Shown piece after piece: positions 20,560 to 30,416 of a stretch of DNA of 30,416 nt. A model generated the notes under the pieces. That model worked only from the letters and a program-made list of their open reading frames with translations, made no database searches and had not been told where the DNA came from. A program made the translations under genes and the position numbers. The stretch is from NCBI GenBank assembly GCA_025331125.1, contig JAOALB010000283.1, positions 1 through 30,416 on the forward strand, written 5' to 3'. Source of the stretch: Mycogone perniciosa. Taxonomy: Eukaryota; Ascomycota; Sordariomycetes; Hypocreales; Hypocreaceae. Positions within the stretch are counted from its first letter, which is position 1. Each line of letters begins with the position of its first letter.

Positions 20560-23500
20560 GTCTAGCTAGTCGGTTATCTTCCTTTTTTTAACCTAGGCAG
20601 GTAGGCTAGGCTTGTTAAGGTTTTTTATATAGTATTTTAAAAGGGCAGCGTCTTATCCTTTAAAGTCTTTTGCGGGTTGCCAGCTTAATATATAGTGTTT
20701 TTAGGCTATATAATAGTATAGGCTATCTTTATTATAGCAGTTAAAGATATTATTAAATTCCTACTTTTCTACTACTTTATTTATTTTATTATCTCTTTTA
20801 AGGATTTATCCTTATATATTCTTATTCTCTCGCTTATTAATAGCTTTTTATCCCAGTAAATATATCTATTAGCCTGCTTTATTAACTGCTAGTAGTTTAA
20901 AAAAAGAGTTATAAAATATAGGGAAAATATAAATATAGTTAAAGAGTTTAAGTTAATAGGCTTAAAAGTATATATTAAAGATTTTATATAGGCCTACTTA
21001 TTTATTATTTCCCTTTTTTATTAGGCAGTTTATTTCAAGGTATTTAATTTTTAACTATACTTTTTTACTGACTATAAATTAATATAAGTCCTTTTTTAAT
21101 ATATTAACTGCAGCTTTATATTAAGCAATCAATTATATTATAAAAGCTTTTAGTTAATTTAAGATTTATTAAAAATGCTTAGCTATAGTATTTACTTTAT
21201 AGAAACTCCTTTTTTAAATAATAAATAAATTTAGCAGGCAAGGGTTTAAAAGCTTAACTCCTAGGTATAAATAAAAATTATAATTTATAAAAAACAGTAA
21301 AGTTCCTATTATCTCAGATATTTAATTATTTTAAGTAAACTCTGCAAATAGTAATTAATTTATTTAATTATTTTAATAAAAACTTATAAACTGCTTAAAA
21401 TACTGCTTTACCTTTATATTTAACTATTTAGTTTAGCTATTAGTTTTTAAATAATAAATTAAAAAATATTTAAAGTAGATTTTAAATTATTAAAATAACT
21501 ACTTCCAGAACTTAAATATAAATTAAATACTTTAATTTAATATAATTATTTCTAAGGCTTTATATAAAGTATAGATATATAAAATAAAAGTATTAGCAAA
21601 TTCTTTAGCATTAAATATACAGGTAGTAATAAAATAATATATTTTTATTAAGTAGTATATTACTATAAGGATATTTTTATAAATTAAGCTTTATTAATTA
21701 TAGTTAGGCAGTAGTATAATATAGTTTTAAAAATTTTAAAGGAGTAGATTTATTTAATTTTATTTAAAAGTATAGGTTATAATCTTTAATAAAAGTATTA
21801 ATATTAGCTAATATTTGCAGCTACTAGTATATACAGTTAAAAAGGTTTAGTGTTTTTATTTATCTTAAGTATCTTTTTAGCCTAAAAGAGTATATTTAAT
21901 ATATAATTTATATTTTCGCTTTATTTATTAATAAAAGGAAAAGTTATTTTTAGTAATATATTTAATTACTGCAGATTTAAAAAATTTATATAGCTGCCTT
22001 TAAGTTACTTTAAATATTTTTAGGCTATTATTAAATAATTAGGTTTTAAAGCGCCTATATTATAATACTCGCTATATTTAATATTTTATAAGCTTTATTA
22101 ATTATTTTATTAATTAATATTTTTAAGTCTAGAATTAAAGTATTAGTTATTATAGCGAAAAGGTTTTTATTATTTATATTTCCTGTAATATTAATATAGG
22201 CGTAGGGGTTAAAGCGGCTTTCTAGGAGTAAAGTTCTCTTTTTTTCTTTTAATTAGCTATTATTTTAATTTAATTTTACTAGGATATTTTAAAATCTCCT
22301 ACTTAATATATTAAGCTTTACTGCTTTTAATTTAAGCTAATAAATAATTTAGAAATTATACTAAAATAGGAATTTAGATTAATAGATTTATCTTTAATTT
22401 AATACTTTAATAATTATAAAGTATTTTAAGTTTTTATAGTCTATAATAATTTTAAATTTATTTTTTATACTTTAAAGCTTAAAGCACTATTCTTTTAATA
22501 ATTTAATAATAGCTAGCAGCTTTTTATTATAAATTTTATAATTATATTTAGTAAATATCTTAATAAAAAGTATATTATTACTTGCAGGATATTATTTTTA
22601 TTATATTAAAAGAAAATACTATTAAATGCCTAGTTTAAGGCATTTATTTCTAGGACTATCTTTTTATTATAGTTAAAGAAGGCAAGGATTAAGGCAGTTA
22701 TAAACTAGGTTTTAAAGTAGTTAAATGCAGCAGTATAAAGTTCTATTTAATTCTATAGTATATTTTTTTTAAAAGGCTGTTTAAGGGTTTATAAATATTA
22801 AAGAAGTCTTTAATAAACTATTAATAGAAATTTGCAAAGTTTAGGAAATATTAAAGTTCGCGGAGGTTTAAAGGTCTCTTTTAACTTATAATTACAGTTA
22901 TTTTCTTAAAGTTTATTTTAATACTATTACTTATAATAATTAAGCTAAAATACTTTATTTTTATTATTTTAAATTTGCATTTCTTAATATTAATTTAAAG
23001 ACCTATATTAATTAATTTATTTATCACTTTTTATATATATTATTAATATTCTTTTTATATAGCTAAATAAACTAAAATATTATTAAAGTAAACTATATAT
23101 AAGTTTTATTAAATAAATTATATAAAGTATAGTTAATATAATATTAAAAAGAGGCTAGGGTATTATAAAGGCTAAAAGGTATAATAAAGGTTTCGAATAG
23201 CCTAAACTGGGTTATAAAAGCTATCTTTTATTTATATCCTTTTGCAATTTTAAATTTATTAAAGGCGGCTATTATATCCAGTTTAATATAAAATCTAGTA
23301 TTATATAAAGCATTTAATATTTCTTAGATTAGCGGTAATAGGTAGCGATTCTTTATAGTAATATTATTAAAGCCTCGGTAATTTTAATAAATGTAGACGC
23401 CTCTTTTAAGTTTTGCAGCGAGGAGTAGGGGGGCAGTATATTTTACTTTAAATTCTTTAATAAATCCTTTAGCTAAGTTTTTATCTAGCTATTTTTTTAT

Positions 23501-24800
23501 AACTTAAAGTTTACTTAATAATATTAGGCAGTTCTTTTAATATAATAGTTCCTTCTTTAATAAAAGCTTAATTTTATAGTTTTATAATCTTTTAAAGGGA
23601 AGTTTATTTATTAATTATAAAAGGAAGCTAATAATTTTATTTTATAGTTAATTAAAAAGTTTCTTTTAAATATTACTTTCTATTAGTTTTAGCTTTACTT
23701 TTATTAATTTATTAATATTAAACTTTAATATCCCTGAAAAGTGCTTTCTGCTATAGTAGTATGCAAAGAATTTATAAAAAGCTTAAAGGAATAGTGCTTA
23801 TACTGCTATAAAATTACCCTATTTTAATAATATATTTATAAAAGTATTTTTATTAAGCTTTAATAGTTAATATACTTTATATTCCTGCTTTTATATATTT
23901 TCTATTAAATTTACCTAGGTTAATTTTATATATTAGGCAGATAAGTTTTTATAGCATTAAATAAATAATATTATAGCAGATATTTAAATATTTATTAAGT
24001 TAAGTTACTTATATAGCGCTACTGCTATAGGCTTATTAAATATTAGTATATTTAATTTAAAGAGTTATATTAGGTTGCGTTAATGTAAATATTAATAGTT
24101 ACCGGCTATAAGCATTATTAAAATTAATATTAAAGGCTTATTTAATATTATCTATACTTTAGTCTTTAATCCTTTACAGTTATTAAGTTAATAAATATAA
24201 TAGTAATTTTGCTTTAATATTAATGTAAGGTTAATATATAAATCCCTTTCTCCCTATTAAAGCGTTATCTCTTTTAATATACTTTTAATATAGGCTTAAA
24301 ACTTAACTTTTTTTTAACCTTTTTTTTTATCTTCTTTAATATATTATTTTATTTCTTGCTAATAGTATAAAGTGCTGACTTTAAAGGTTTATTTAAGATA
24401 TTAATATTATATAAAATAGTTATTAAGTTAGGGATTATTGGTATAGTATAGGTTTAAAGGCAATAATTTATTAAATAGTATTATAAATTAAAAGTAATTA
24501 TTAATATAGGCCAATTAATATTAAAATTATATTAGTATAGCTATAGTATTTTAAAGATAAAGGGGTTTTAATTTAAAAGATTAATAATAAAAATATATAT
24601 AGCTTTTTATATTTCTTTATTCCTATATTTAAAATTATATAGTTAATAAACTATACTACTGCTTTACTATTAACTAAAATAAAGCTTTTTAATTTAGGCA
24701 ATTATATTATTAGGATTTAAGACTTTTAAAGAAAATATTAATTTATAAAGCTTTATATTAAGCAGCTATTATTAATAAAAGTTAATATAGTTACTAATAA
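20560..24800 (-). pseudogene. Gypsy 2 copy A Pol remnant with chromodomain-like C-terminus
   Basis: Domains run right to left. The protease active site lies at about 24761-24777 and reads INNSC for IDSGC. RT spans about 22870-23480, with the VDYR region at 23371-23400 and YFNN at 23079-23090 in place of YLDD. RNase H follows at about 22300-22730 and is colinear with copy B. Integrase traces occupy about 21000-22200. The last coding segment, at about 20650-20720, reads IIYPKN-type sequence followed by NTIY, stop, AGN, close to the W-x-G-x-x-x-x-NTWEPAxNL end of chromodomains, which target chromovirus integrases to heterochromatin. The less mutated tail continues to about 20560. Protease directly before RT, and integrase after RNase H, are the gypsy order. 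All frames are broken. Confidence 0.78.
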
Positions 24801-26346
24801 ATATATAAAGAATAATATAATATAAATAAATAGTAATTTACTATTTATAGTATTTAAAATTAATAGTCTATTATTAATAATAATTTATTATATTTATAAA
24901 GGTATTAGATTTATAGGCTATTTTAATATTTTATTATACTTTTTAATATAATATTATTAAAAAGCTACTCTTTTCTTTGCTTTCCTATATTAAAAGTTAT
25001 ATCTTTATAGGCAAATATATCGCTAAAGGTAATTAATCTTTTAATAAAGCCAGTTTTATTAATATAGTATAAAAATAGGTTTTTATAATATAATAGGTTA
25101 TTTCTTTAAGTTAAAAAGTATTAATACTGCAGGAATTAGGGAATAAAAATTTATAATACTAATATACCTTTTCCCTGGCTTAAGATATATACCCTGCTTT
25201 AAGGCGCTATAGTGCTATTACTTTAATATATTCTGCGTCTTAAAAAACTGCTATTATATCTTTATAAGGTTTAAAGTTTTATAGTATTAGCTTTCTACTT
25301 TTCTATATAATTATTAATTATATATTAGCTGCTATAGTAATAGTATAAGTTATAAAGGTATTAATATTTTTTATATTATAAAGTAAAGGATATAGTATTT
25401 AACTATATAAAATTGCTTATATCTTTTTACTTTAAAGGGTTTAGTTTATTTTAAGGCAAGGCTTATTAAAGAGTATAGTTACTATTTAGCTTTTTAAACT
25501 TACAGTTACTTTTAAATTTAATATAATAGGCTTACTTTTTAAGGTTATTATAAACTTTTTAATTAAAAGTTCTTTAAGCAGATTAATTGTTTTTATTTAT
25601 AGGTTTATTACTTTTATTAATAAAGGCAGTAGCTATTTTTTTAAATACTTTAAAATAAAAGGCATTAACTTTTTAAGTATTAGTTTTACTGGCTTAGGCT
25701 GCTAGTTTATAGAATTTAGTAATAAAGTTTTAGAATAGTTTATTTACTATATAGTAAGTATTAAACTTTTAAACAGTAGATTATAAAAGGTTAAAAGTTT
25801 TATACTATAAGTTTAGGAATTTAATAAAAGTTTTACTATTTTTTTATTTTTATATTATATAATGATCTTTTTTTATTATAATATAATTAAATGCCTTTTA
25901 TATTAAGTTATAGGTATTATTATTTAATTAACTGTTAATATAAAAGATATATTTATAAATGGTATTACAGTATTTAATATTAATTATAATATTATATAGT
26001 ATAATAGAACGCTAGTTTATATACTTTTACTAATAGGTTTTTATATCTTTATCTTTAATATTAAATTTATTTTTAAAGTTATTAATTTAATGTTTAAGGA
26101 TATTATTACTTTTAGCTTTAATAAGTTTATTAATTATATTACTTTAGCTTTAAACTTTATATTAAGTAAGCTTTAGGTTTTTAATAATAGTAATATTTTT
26201 AGCCTCTTTTTATTTTAAGGCTATATTAAAGTTATACTTTTAATTTTAAAAGTAGTTAAAGATAATATTAAAGAACTATTTAAGTTTTAGTGCTTAAAGC
26301 TATAAGGTTAGGTTATAGTTATTATTATAAGCTTTTACGATAGTAT
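24801..26346 (-). pseudogene. Gypsy 2 copy A Gag remnant
   Basis: This minus-strand region aligns with copy B from about 26846 onward. It starts close to the Gag N-terminus and is cut at the copy B insertion. Relative to copy B it has an extra segment of about 324 bp at about 25691-26014. The sequence GCTAGTTTATA occurs at both ends of that segment (25701-25711 and 26011-26021). No zinc knuckle could be read with confidence. Assignment as Gag rests on position before protease. Confidence 0.5.
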
Positions 26347-26356
26347 AAATATAAGG

Positions 26357-26518
26357 TATTAGAGCACTAAACCTGCCCTTTAATAACTTATTAGTATTAT
26401 ATATATCCTTATATAATAGCTTAGTCCTATACCTTTAAACTATATTTTTATAGCTTCTTACTTTATTTAAAGTATAATAAAGATATTACTTTAACCCGCT
26501 ATTCTATATACTATAATA
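26357..26518 (+). repeat. 5' LTR of gypsy 2 copy B, strongly RIP-mutated
   Basis: It reads TATTAGAGCACTAAACCTG... to ...ACTATAATA, the same 162 bp as 20288-20449 in the opposite orientation. Changes such as CCGTGTCC to CTATATAC (GG to AG on the other strand) are C-to-T and G-to-A transitions. Confidence 0.85.
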
Positions 26519-26845
26519 GTTTATGCCTTCCTATAATAACTATACTATTACCTTTAGCCTTTAACCCTGCCTAAAAAGAATTAATAAAGTCGCTAATAGC
26601 CTAGTTGCAATATTATAAAAAGCTTTATATCTTATAGGAAATTCACTAATCCCCAACTATAGTAAGACTTTAAGCCTAAAAGCCTATATCCCTACAGTAA
26701 AGAATATACCCTAGCCTAACTTTTTAGCCTATACTTAATTCCTTAGCCTGCGTTTAATTTAAGAATATTAAAGTGAGAATGGAAGGCGTAGAGGGGGACC
26801 CTGGTTAGAAAGCAAGGCTTGCTAATCACTTCCGCGACTAGCTTT
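26519..26845 (+). other. Untranslated leader of gypsy 2 copy B
   Basis: This is the segment between the 5' LTR and the first sequence shared with copy A. It is only mildly mutated. About 26772-26840 is nearly unmutated and GC-rich, with AGAGGGGGACCCTGG and ATCACTTCCGCGACTAGC. It should hold the primer-binding site and packaging signals, but no TGG-type primer site follows the LTR directly, where the sequence is GTTTATGCC. Copy A's equivalent is outside the window. Confidence 0.5.
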
Positions 26846-28060
26846 ATATCAATATTATCTTAAAAGCTTGTAATAATAACTATAACCTAACTTTATAGCT
26901 TTAAGCACTAAAACTCGAGTAGTTTTTTAATATTATCTTTAACTATTTCTAAAATTAAGAGTATAACTTTAATATAGCCTTAAAATAAAAGGAGGCTGAA
27001 TACTACTATTATTAAAAACCTAAAGCTCGCTTAATATAAAGTCTAAAGCTAAAGTAATATAATTAATAAACTTATTAAAGCTAAAAGTAATAATATCCTT
27101 AAACGTTAAACTAATAACCTTAAAAATAAATTTAATATTAAAGATAAAGATATAAAAACCTATTAATAAAAGTATATAAATTAATAAAACTAATACTTAA
27201 AAGGTTAATGCCTTTTACTTTAAAGTATTTAAAGAAATAGCTGTTACTTTTATTAATAAAAGCAATAAGCTTATAAGTAAAAATAATTAATTTATTTAAA
27301 GAACTTTTAATTAAAAGTTTATAATAACCTTAAAAAGCAGGCTTATTACACTAAACTTAAAAGTAACTATAAATTTAAAAAGCTAAATAGTAACTATACT
27401 CTTTAATAAACCCTGCTTTAAAATAAACTAAACCTTTTAAAGTAAAAAAATGCAGGCAATTTTATATAGTTAAATACTATATCTTTTACTTTATAATATA
27501 AAAAATACTAATAACTTTATAACCTATACTATTACTATAGCGGCTAATATATAATTAATAACTATATAGAAAAGTAGAAAGCTAATACTATAAAACCTTA
27601 AACCCTATAGGGATATAATAGCGGTTTTTTAAAACGCAGAATATATTAAAGCAATAGCACTATAGCGCTTTAAAGTAAAGTATATATCCTAAGCCAGGGA
27701 AAAAGTATACTAGTATTATAAATTCCTACTCTTTAATTCCCGTAATACTAGTACTTTTTAACTTAAAGAAATAACCTATTATACTACAGAAACTTATTTT
27801 TACGCTATATTAATAAGATTAGCTTTATTAAAAGATTAGTTACCTTTAGCAATACATTTACCTATAAAAATATAACTTTTAATATAAAAAGGCAGGGAAA
27901 AAAATAGCTTTTTAATAATATTGCATTAAAAAGCGCAATAAAATATTAAAATAGGCTATAAATTTAATGCCTTTATAAATATAATAGATTATTATTAATA
28001 ATAGATTATTAATTTTAAATACTATAAATAGTAAATTACTATTTATTTATATTATATTAT
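26846..28060 (+). pseudogene. Gypsy 2 copy B Gag remnant with internal deletion
   Basis: Colinear with copy A on the opposite strand. The frame is destroyed by stops. Near 27180 the sequence shared with copy A is interrupted: copy B passes directly from GTATATAAA to AAAACTAATACTT, while copy A has about 324 extra bases between these points. Gag identity is inferred from its position between leader and protease. Confidence 0.5.
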
Positions 28061-30416
28061 TTTTTATGCATTTATTGGTAACTATATTAACCTTTATTAA
28101 TAGTAGCTGCTTAGTATAAAGCTTTACAGATTAGTATTTTCTTTAAAAGTCTTAAATCCTAATAATACAATTACCTAAACTAAAAAGCCTTATTTTAACT
28201 AATAGTAAAGCAGCAGTATAACTTACTGACTATATAATCTTAAATATAGGAATAAAGGAATATAAAGAGCTATATATATTTTTTATTATTAATCTTTTAA
28301 ATTAAAACCTTTTTATTTTTAAAATACTATAGCTATAGTAATATAATTTTAATATTAACTAGCCTATATTAATAGTTACCTTTAATTTATAATACTATTT
28401 AATAAATTATTGCCTTTAAACCTATATTATACTAATAATCTTTAGTTTAATAACTATTTTATATAATATTAATATTTTAAATAAACCATTAAAGTTAATA
28501 TTTTATACTACTAATAAAAAATAAAATAATATATTAAAGAGGATAAAAAAAATGTTAAAAAGAAAGTTAAATTTTAAGTCTATATTAAAAGTATATTAAA
28601 AGAGATAACGCTTTAATAAAGAGAAAGGGACCTATATATTAACCTTATATTAATATTAAAGCAAAATTATTATTATATTTATTAATTTAATAACTGTAAA
28701 GGATTAAAGACTAAAGTATAAATAATATTAAATAAGCCTTTAATACTAGTTTTAATAATACTTATAGCTGGTAGCTATTAATATTTACATTAACGCAACC
28801 TAATATAACTTTTTAAGCTAAATATATTAATACCTAATAAGCTTATAGCAGTAATACTATATAAGCGATTTAATTTAATAGATATTTAAATATTTACTGC
28901 AATATTATTTATTTAATTCTATAAAGACTTATCTGCCTAGTATATAAAACTAACCTAGGCAAATTTAATAGAAAATATATCAAAGTAGGAATATAAAATA
29001 TATTAACTATTAAAGCTTAATAAAAATATTTTCGCAAGTATATTATAAAGATAAGGCAGCTTTATAGCGGTATAAGTACTATTCCTTTAAGCTTTCTATA
29101 AATTCTTTATATATTGCTATAGCGGAAAGTACCTTTAAAGGATATTAAAGTCTAATATTAATAAATTTATAAAAGTAAAGCCAGAATTAATAAAAAGTAA
29201 TATTTAAAAGAAACTTTTTAATTAACTATAAAATAAAATTATTAGCTTCCTTTTATAACTAGTAAATAAGCTTCCCTTTAAAAGATTATAAAATTATAAA
29301 ATTAAGCTTTTATTAAAAAAAAACTATTATATTAAAAAAACCGCTTAATATTACTAAGTGAACTTTAAGTTATAAGAAAATAGTTAAATAAAAATTTAGT
29401 TAAAGGATTTATTAAAGAATTTAAAGCAAAATATACTGCCCCCTTACTTTTCGCTGTAAAACCTAAAAGAGGCGTTTATATTTGTTAAGATTACTAAGGC
29501 TTTAATAATATTACTATAAAGAATCGCTACCTATTACTGCTAATCTAGGAAATATTAAATACCTTATATAATACTAGATTTTATATTAAGTTAAATATAA
29601 TAGCTGCCTTTAATAAACTTAAAATTATAAAAGGATATAAATAAAAGATAGCTTTTATAACTTAGTTTAAGCTATTTGAAACCTTTATTATACTTTTTAG
29701 CCTTTATAATACCCTAGCCTTTTTTAATACTATATTAAATATACTTTATATAATTTACTTAATAAAACTTATATAGCCTACCTTAATAATATCCTAGTTT
29801 ATTCGGCTATATAAAAATAATATTAATAATATATATAAAAAGTTATAGATAGATTAATTGATATAGGTCTTTAAGTTAATATTAAAAAATATAAATTTAA
29901 AATAATAAAAATAAAGTACTTTAGCCTAATTATTATAAATAATAGCATTAAAATAAACCCCGAGAAAATGGCTGCGATTATAAATTAAAAAAGACCTTTA
30001 AACCTTTATAAACTTTAACGTTTCTTAAGCTTCGCAAATTTCTATTAGTAGTTTATTAAAAACTTCTCTAATATTTATAAACCTTTAAATAGCCTTTTAA
30101 GAAAAGATATACTATAGAATTAAATAGAACTTTATACTACTGCATTTAATTGCCTTAAAACCTAATTTATAACTACCTTAATCCTTGCCTTTTTTAACTA
30201 TAATAAAAAAACAGTCCTAAAAACAGATACTTTAAATTAAGCATTTAATCGTATTCTCTCTTAATATAATAAAAATAGTATCTTACAACTAATAGTATAT
30301 TTTTTATTAAAGTATTTATCTATTAAATATAATTATAAGATTTATAATAAAAAACTGCTAGCTATTATTAAATTATTAAAAGAATAGCGCTTTAAGCTTT
30401 AAAGTATAGAAAATAA
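28061..30416 (+). pseudogene. Gypsy 2 copy B Pol remnant: protease, RT, start of RNase H
   Basis: Protease: the frame at 28093-28110 reads FINSSC, the eroded form of (L)IDSGC; the catalytic Asp is now Asn (GAT to AAT) and the Gly is Ser (GGC to AGC). RT starts near 29400 with KGFIKEFKAKYTAPLLF, continues with PKRGVYIC, stop, DY, stop, GFNNITIKNRY (family: G-x-LRLCVDYRGLN-x-x-TIKNRY), then a KLNI-AAFN segment. YLNN stands at 29779-29790 for YLDD. The thumb and connection follow to about 30110. RNase H begins near 30140, and the window ends in the trace of its DKELLAI-x-x-x-x-EWR segment (30340-30400). The protein would be a fused polyprotein; stops (TAA and TAG from CAA, CAG and TGG) interrupt every domain. 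Confidence 0.85.

Larger units (their letters stand above)
20288..26356 (-). mobile_element. Ty3/gypsy element 2, copy A, truncated at its 5' end by copy B
   Basis: On the minus strand the order is Gag remnant (about 26345 downward), protease, RT, RNase H, integrase, chromodomain-like tail, polypurine tract and 3' LTR (20288-20449). No 5' LTR or leader of copy A is present: its homology to copy B stops at the point where copy B's LTR begins (26357). The simplest reading is that copy B inserted into copy A near the start of Gag, and the rest of copy A (leader and 5' LTR) lies beyond the right edge. Copy A has about 324 bp in its Gag region that copy B lacks. Confidence 0.8.
22458..30416. repeat. 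Very long inverted repeat formed by gypsy 2 copies A and B
   Basis: The left arm (22458 to about 26346) and right arm (about 26846 to the window edge) are reverse complements with RIP-type differences and one indel of about 324 bp. Checked anchor pairs are 23371-23400 with about 29471-29500, and 25171-25180 with 27691-27700. The loop is about 500 bp (copy B LTR and leader). The arms must continue beyond the window on the right, and to about 20.3 kb on the left. Confidence 0.85.
26357..30416 (+). mobile_element. Ty3/gypsy element 2, copy B, running off the right edge
   Basis: The plus-strand copy begins with a 162-bp LTR, followed by a leader of about 330 bp, Gag, protease, RT and the start of RNase H. 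It is head-to-head with copy A, and the junction at 26356/26357 is precise at the LTR edge, as expected for integration. The 3' half, including integrase and 3' LTR, lies outside the window. The five bases before the LTR are TAAGG and would be the target-site duplication to look for on the far side. Confidence 0.8.

Noticed and set aside
20288..26518. Treating 20288-20449 and 26357-26518 as the two LTRs of one 6.2-kb element
   Set aside because: They are in inverted, not direct, orientation. The polypurine tract assigns the left one to the minus-strand copy A, and the right one begins the plus-strand copy B.
26785..26840. tRNA-Ser(GCU)-like sequence in the leader of gypsy 2 copy B (GGTTAGAAAGC, CTTGCTAATC)
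   Set aside because: The D-arm and anticodon-loop resemblance is suggestive, but the anticodon stem does not pair and no T-arm or B box follows.
1820..30416. Mitochondrial genome fragment, suggested by extreme A+T
   Set aside because: Stops occur as TAA and TAG throughout all frames, no mitochondrial genes or tRNAs appear, and the content is LTR elements with C-to-T and G-to-A bias.

Overview
This window looks like an AT-rich, gene-poor heterochromatic block from a filamentous ascomycete (Pezizomycotina) that has been heavily mutated by repeat-induced point mutation (RIP). From about 1.8 kb to the right edge the DNA is almost entirely A+T. CpA/TpG is scarce, TpA is common, and every reading frame is full of TAA and TAG. 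The decayed proteins can still be recognised as LTR-retrotransposon Gag and Pol. No intact protein-coding gene, rRNA, functional tRNA or CRISPR array was found. The species cannot be named from this sequence.

Layout. (1) 1-1815 is less mutated. It holds the N-terminal part of a Tc1/mariner-like transposase on the minus strand (1-345, one in-frame stop, running off the left edge), unassigned DNA, a short element of about 175 bp with terminal inverted repeats, flanking 11-bp direct repeats and a Pol III B-box-like motif (961-1157), and an unidentified broken ORF (1432-1815). (2) 2181-8111 is a full-length Ty1/copia element on the plus strand with 194-bp LTRs at an exact 5737-bp offset, and Gag, protease, integrase, RT and RNase H traces in copia order. 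(3) 8268-9062 is a RIP-degraded LTR of a Ty3/gypsy family. Inside its former GT microsatellite sits a nearly pristine 394-bp solo LTR of the same family in the opposite orientation (8630-9023). (4) To the right of that LTR, a gypsy Gag-Pol runs on the plus strand to about 16.3 kb. Its 3' LTR was not found, and 16.3-20.3 kb is unassigned. (5) 20288-26356 is a second gypsy family (162-bp LTRs) on the minus strand. It is cut at its 5' end by another copy of the same family, inserted head-to-head on the plus strand at 26357 and running off the right edge in RNase H. The two copies form a very long inverted repeat (about 22.46-30.42 kb).

How the parts relate. The window is a record of nested transposition followed by genome defence. 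In all four reverse transcriptases the catalytic YxDD or FLDD has become YxNN or FLNN by G-to-A change. The nested solo LTR is short and young enough to have escaped RIP, so it shows directly what the ruined LTR beside it looked like before mutation.
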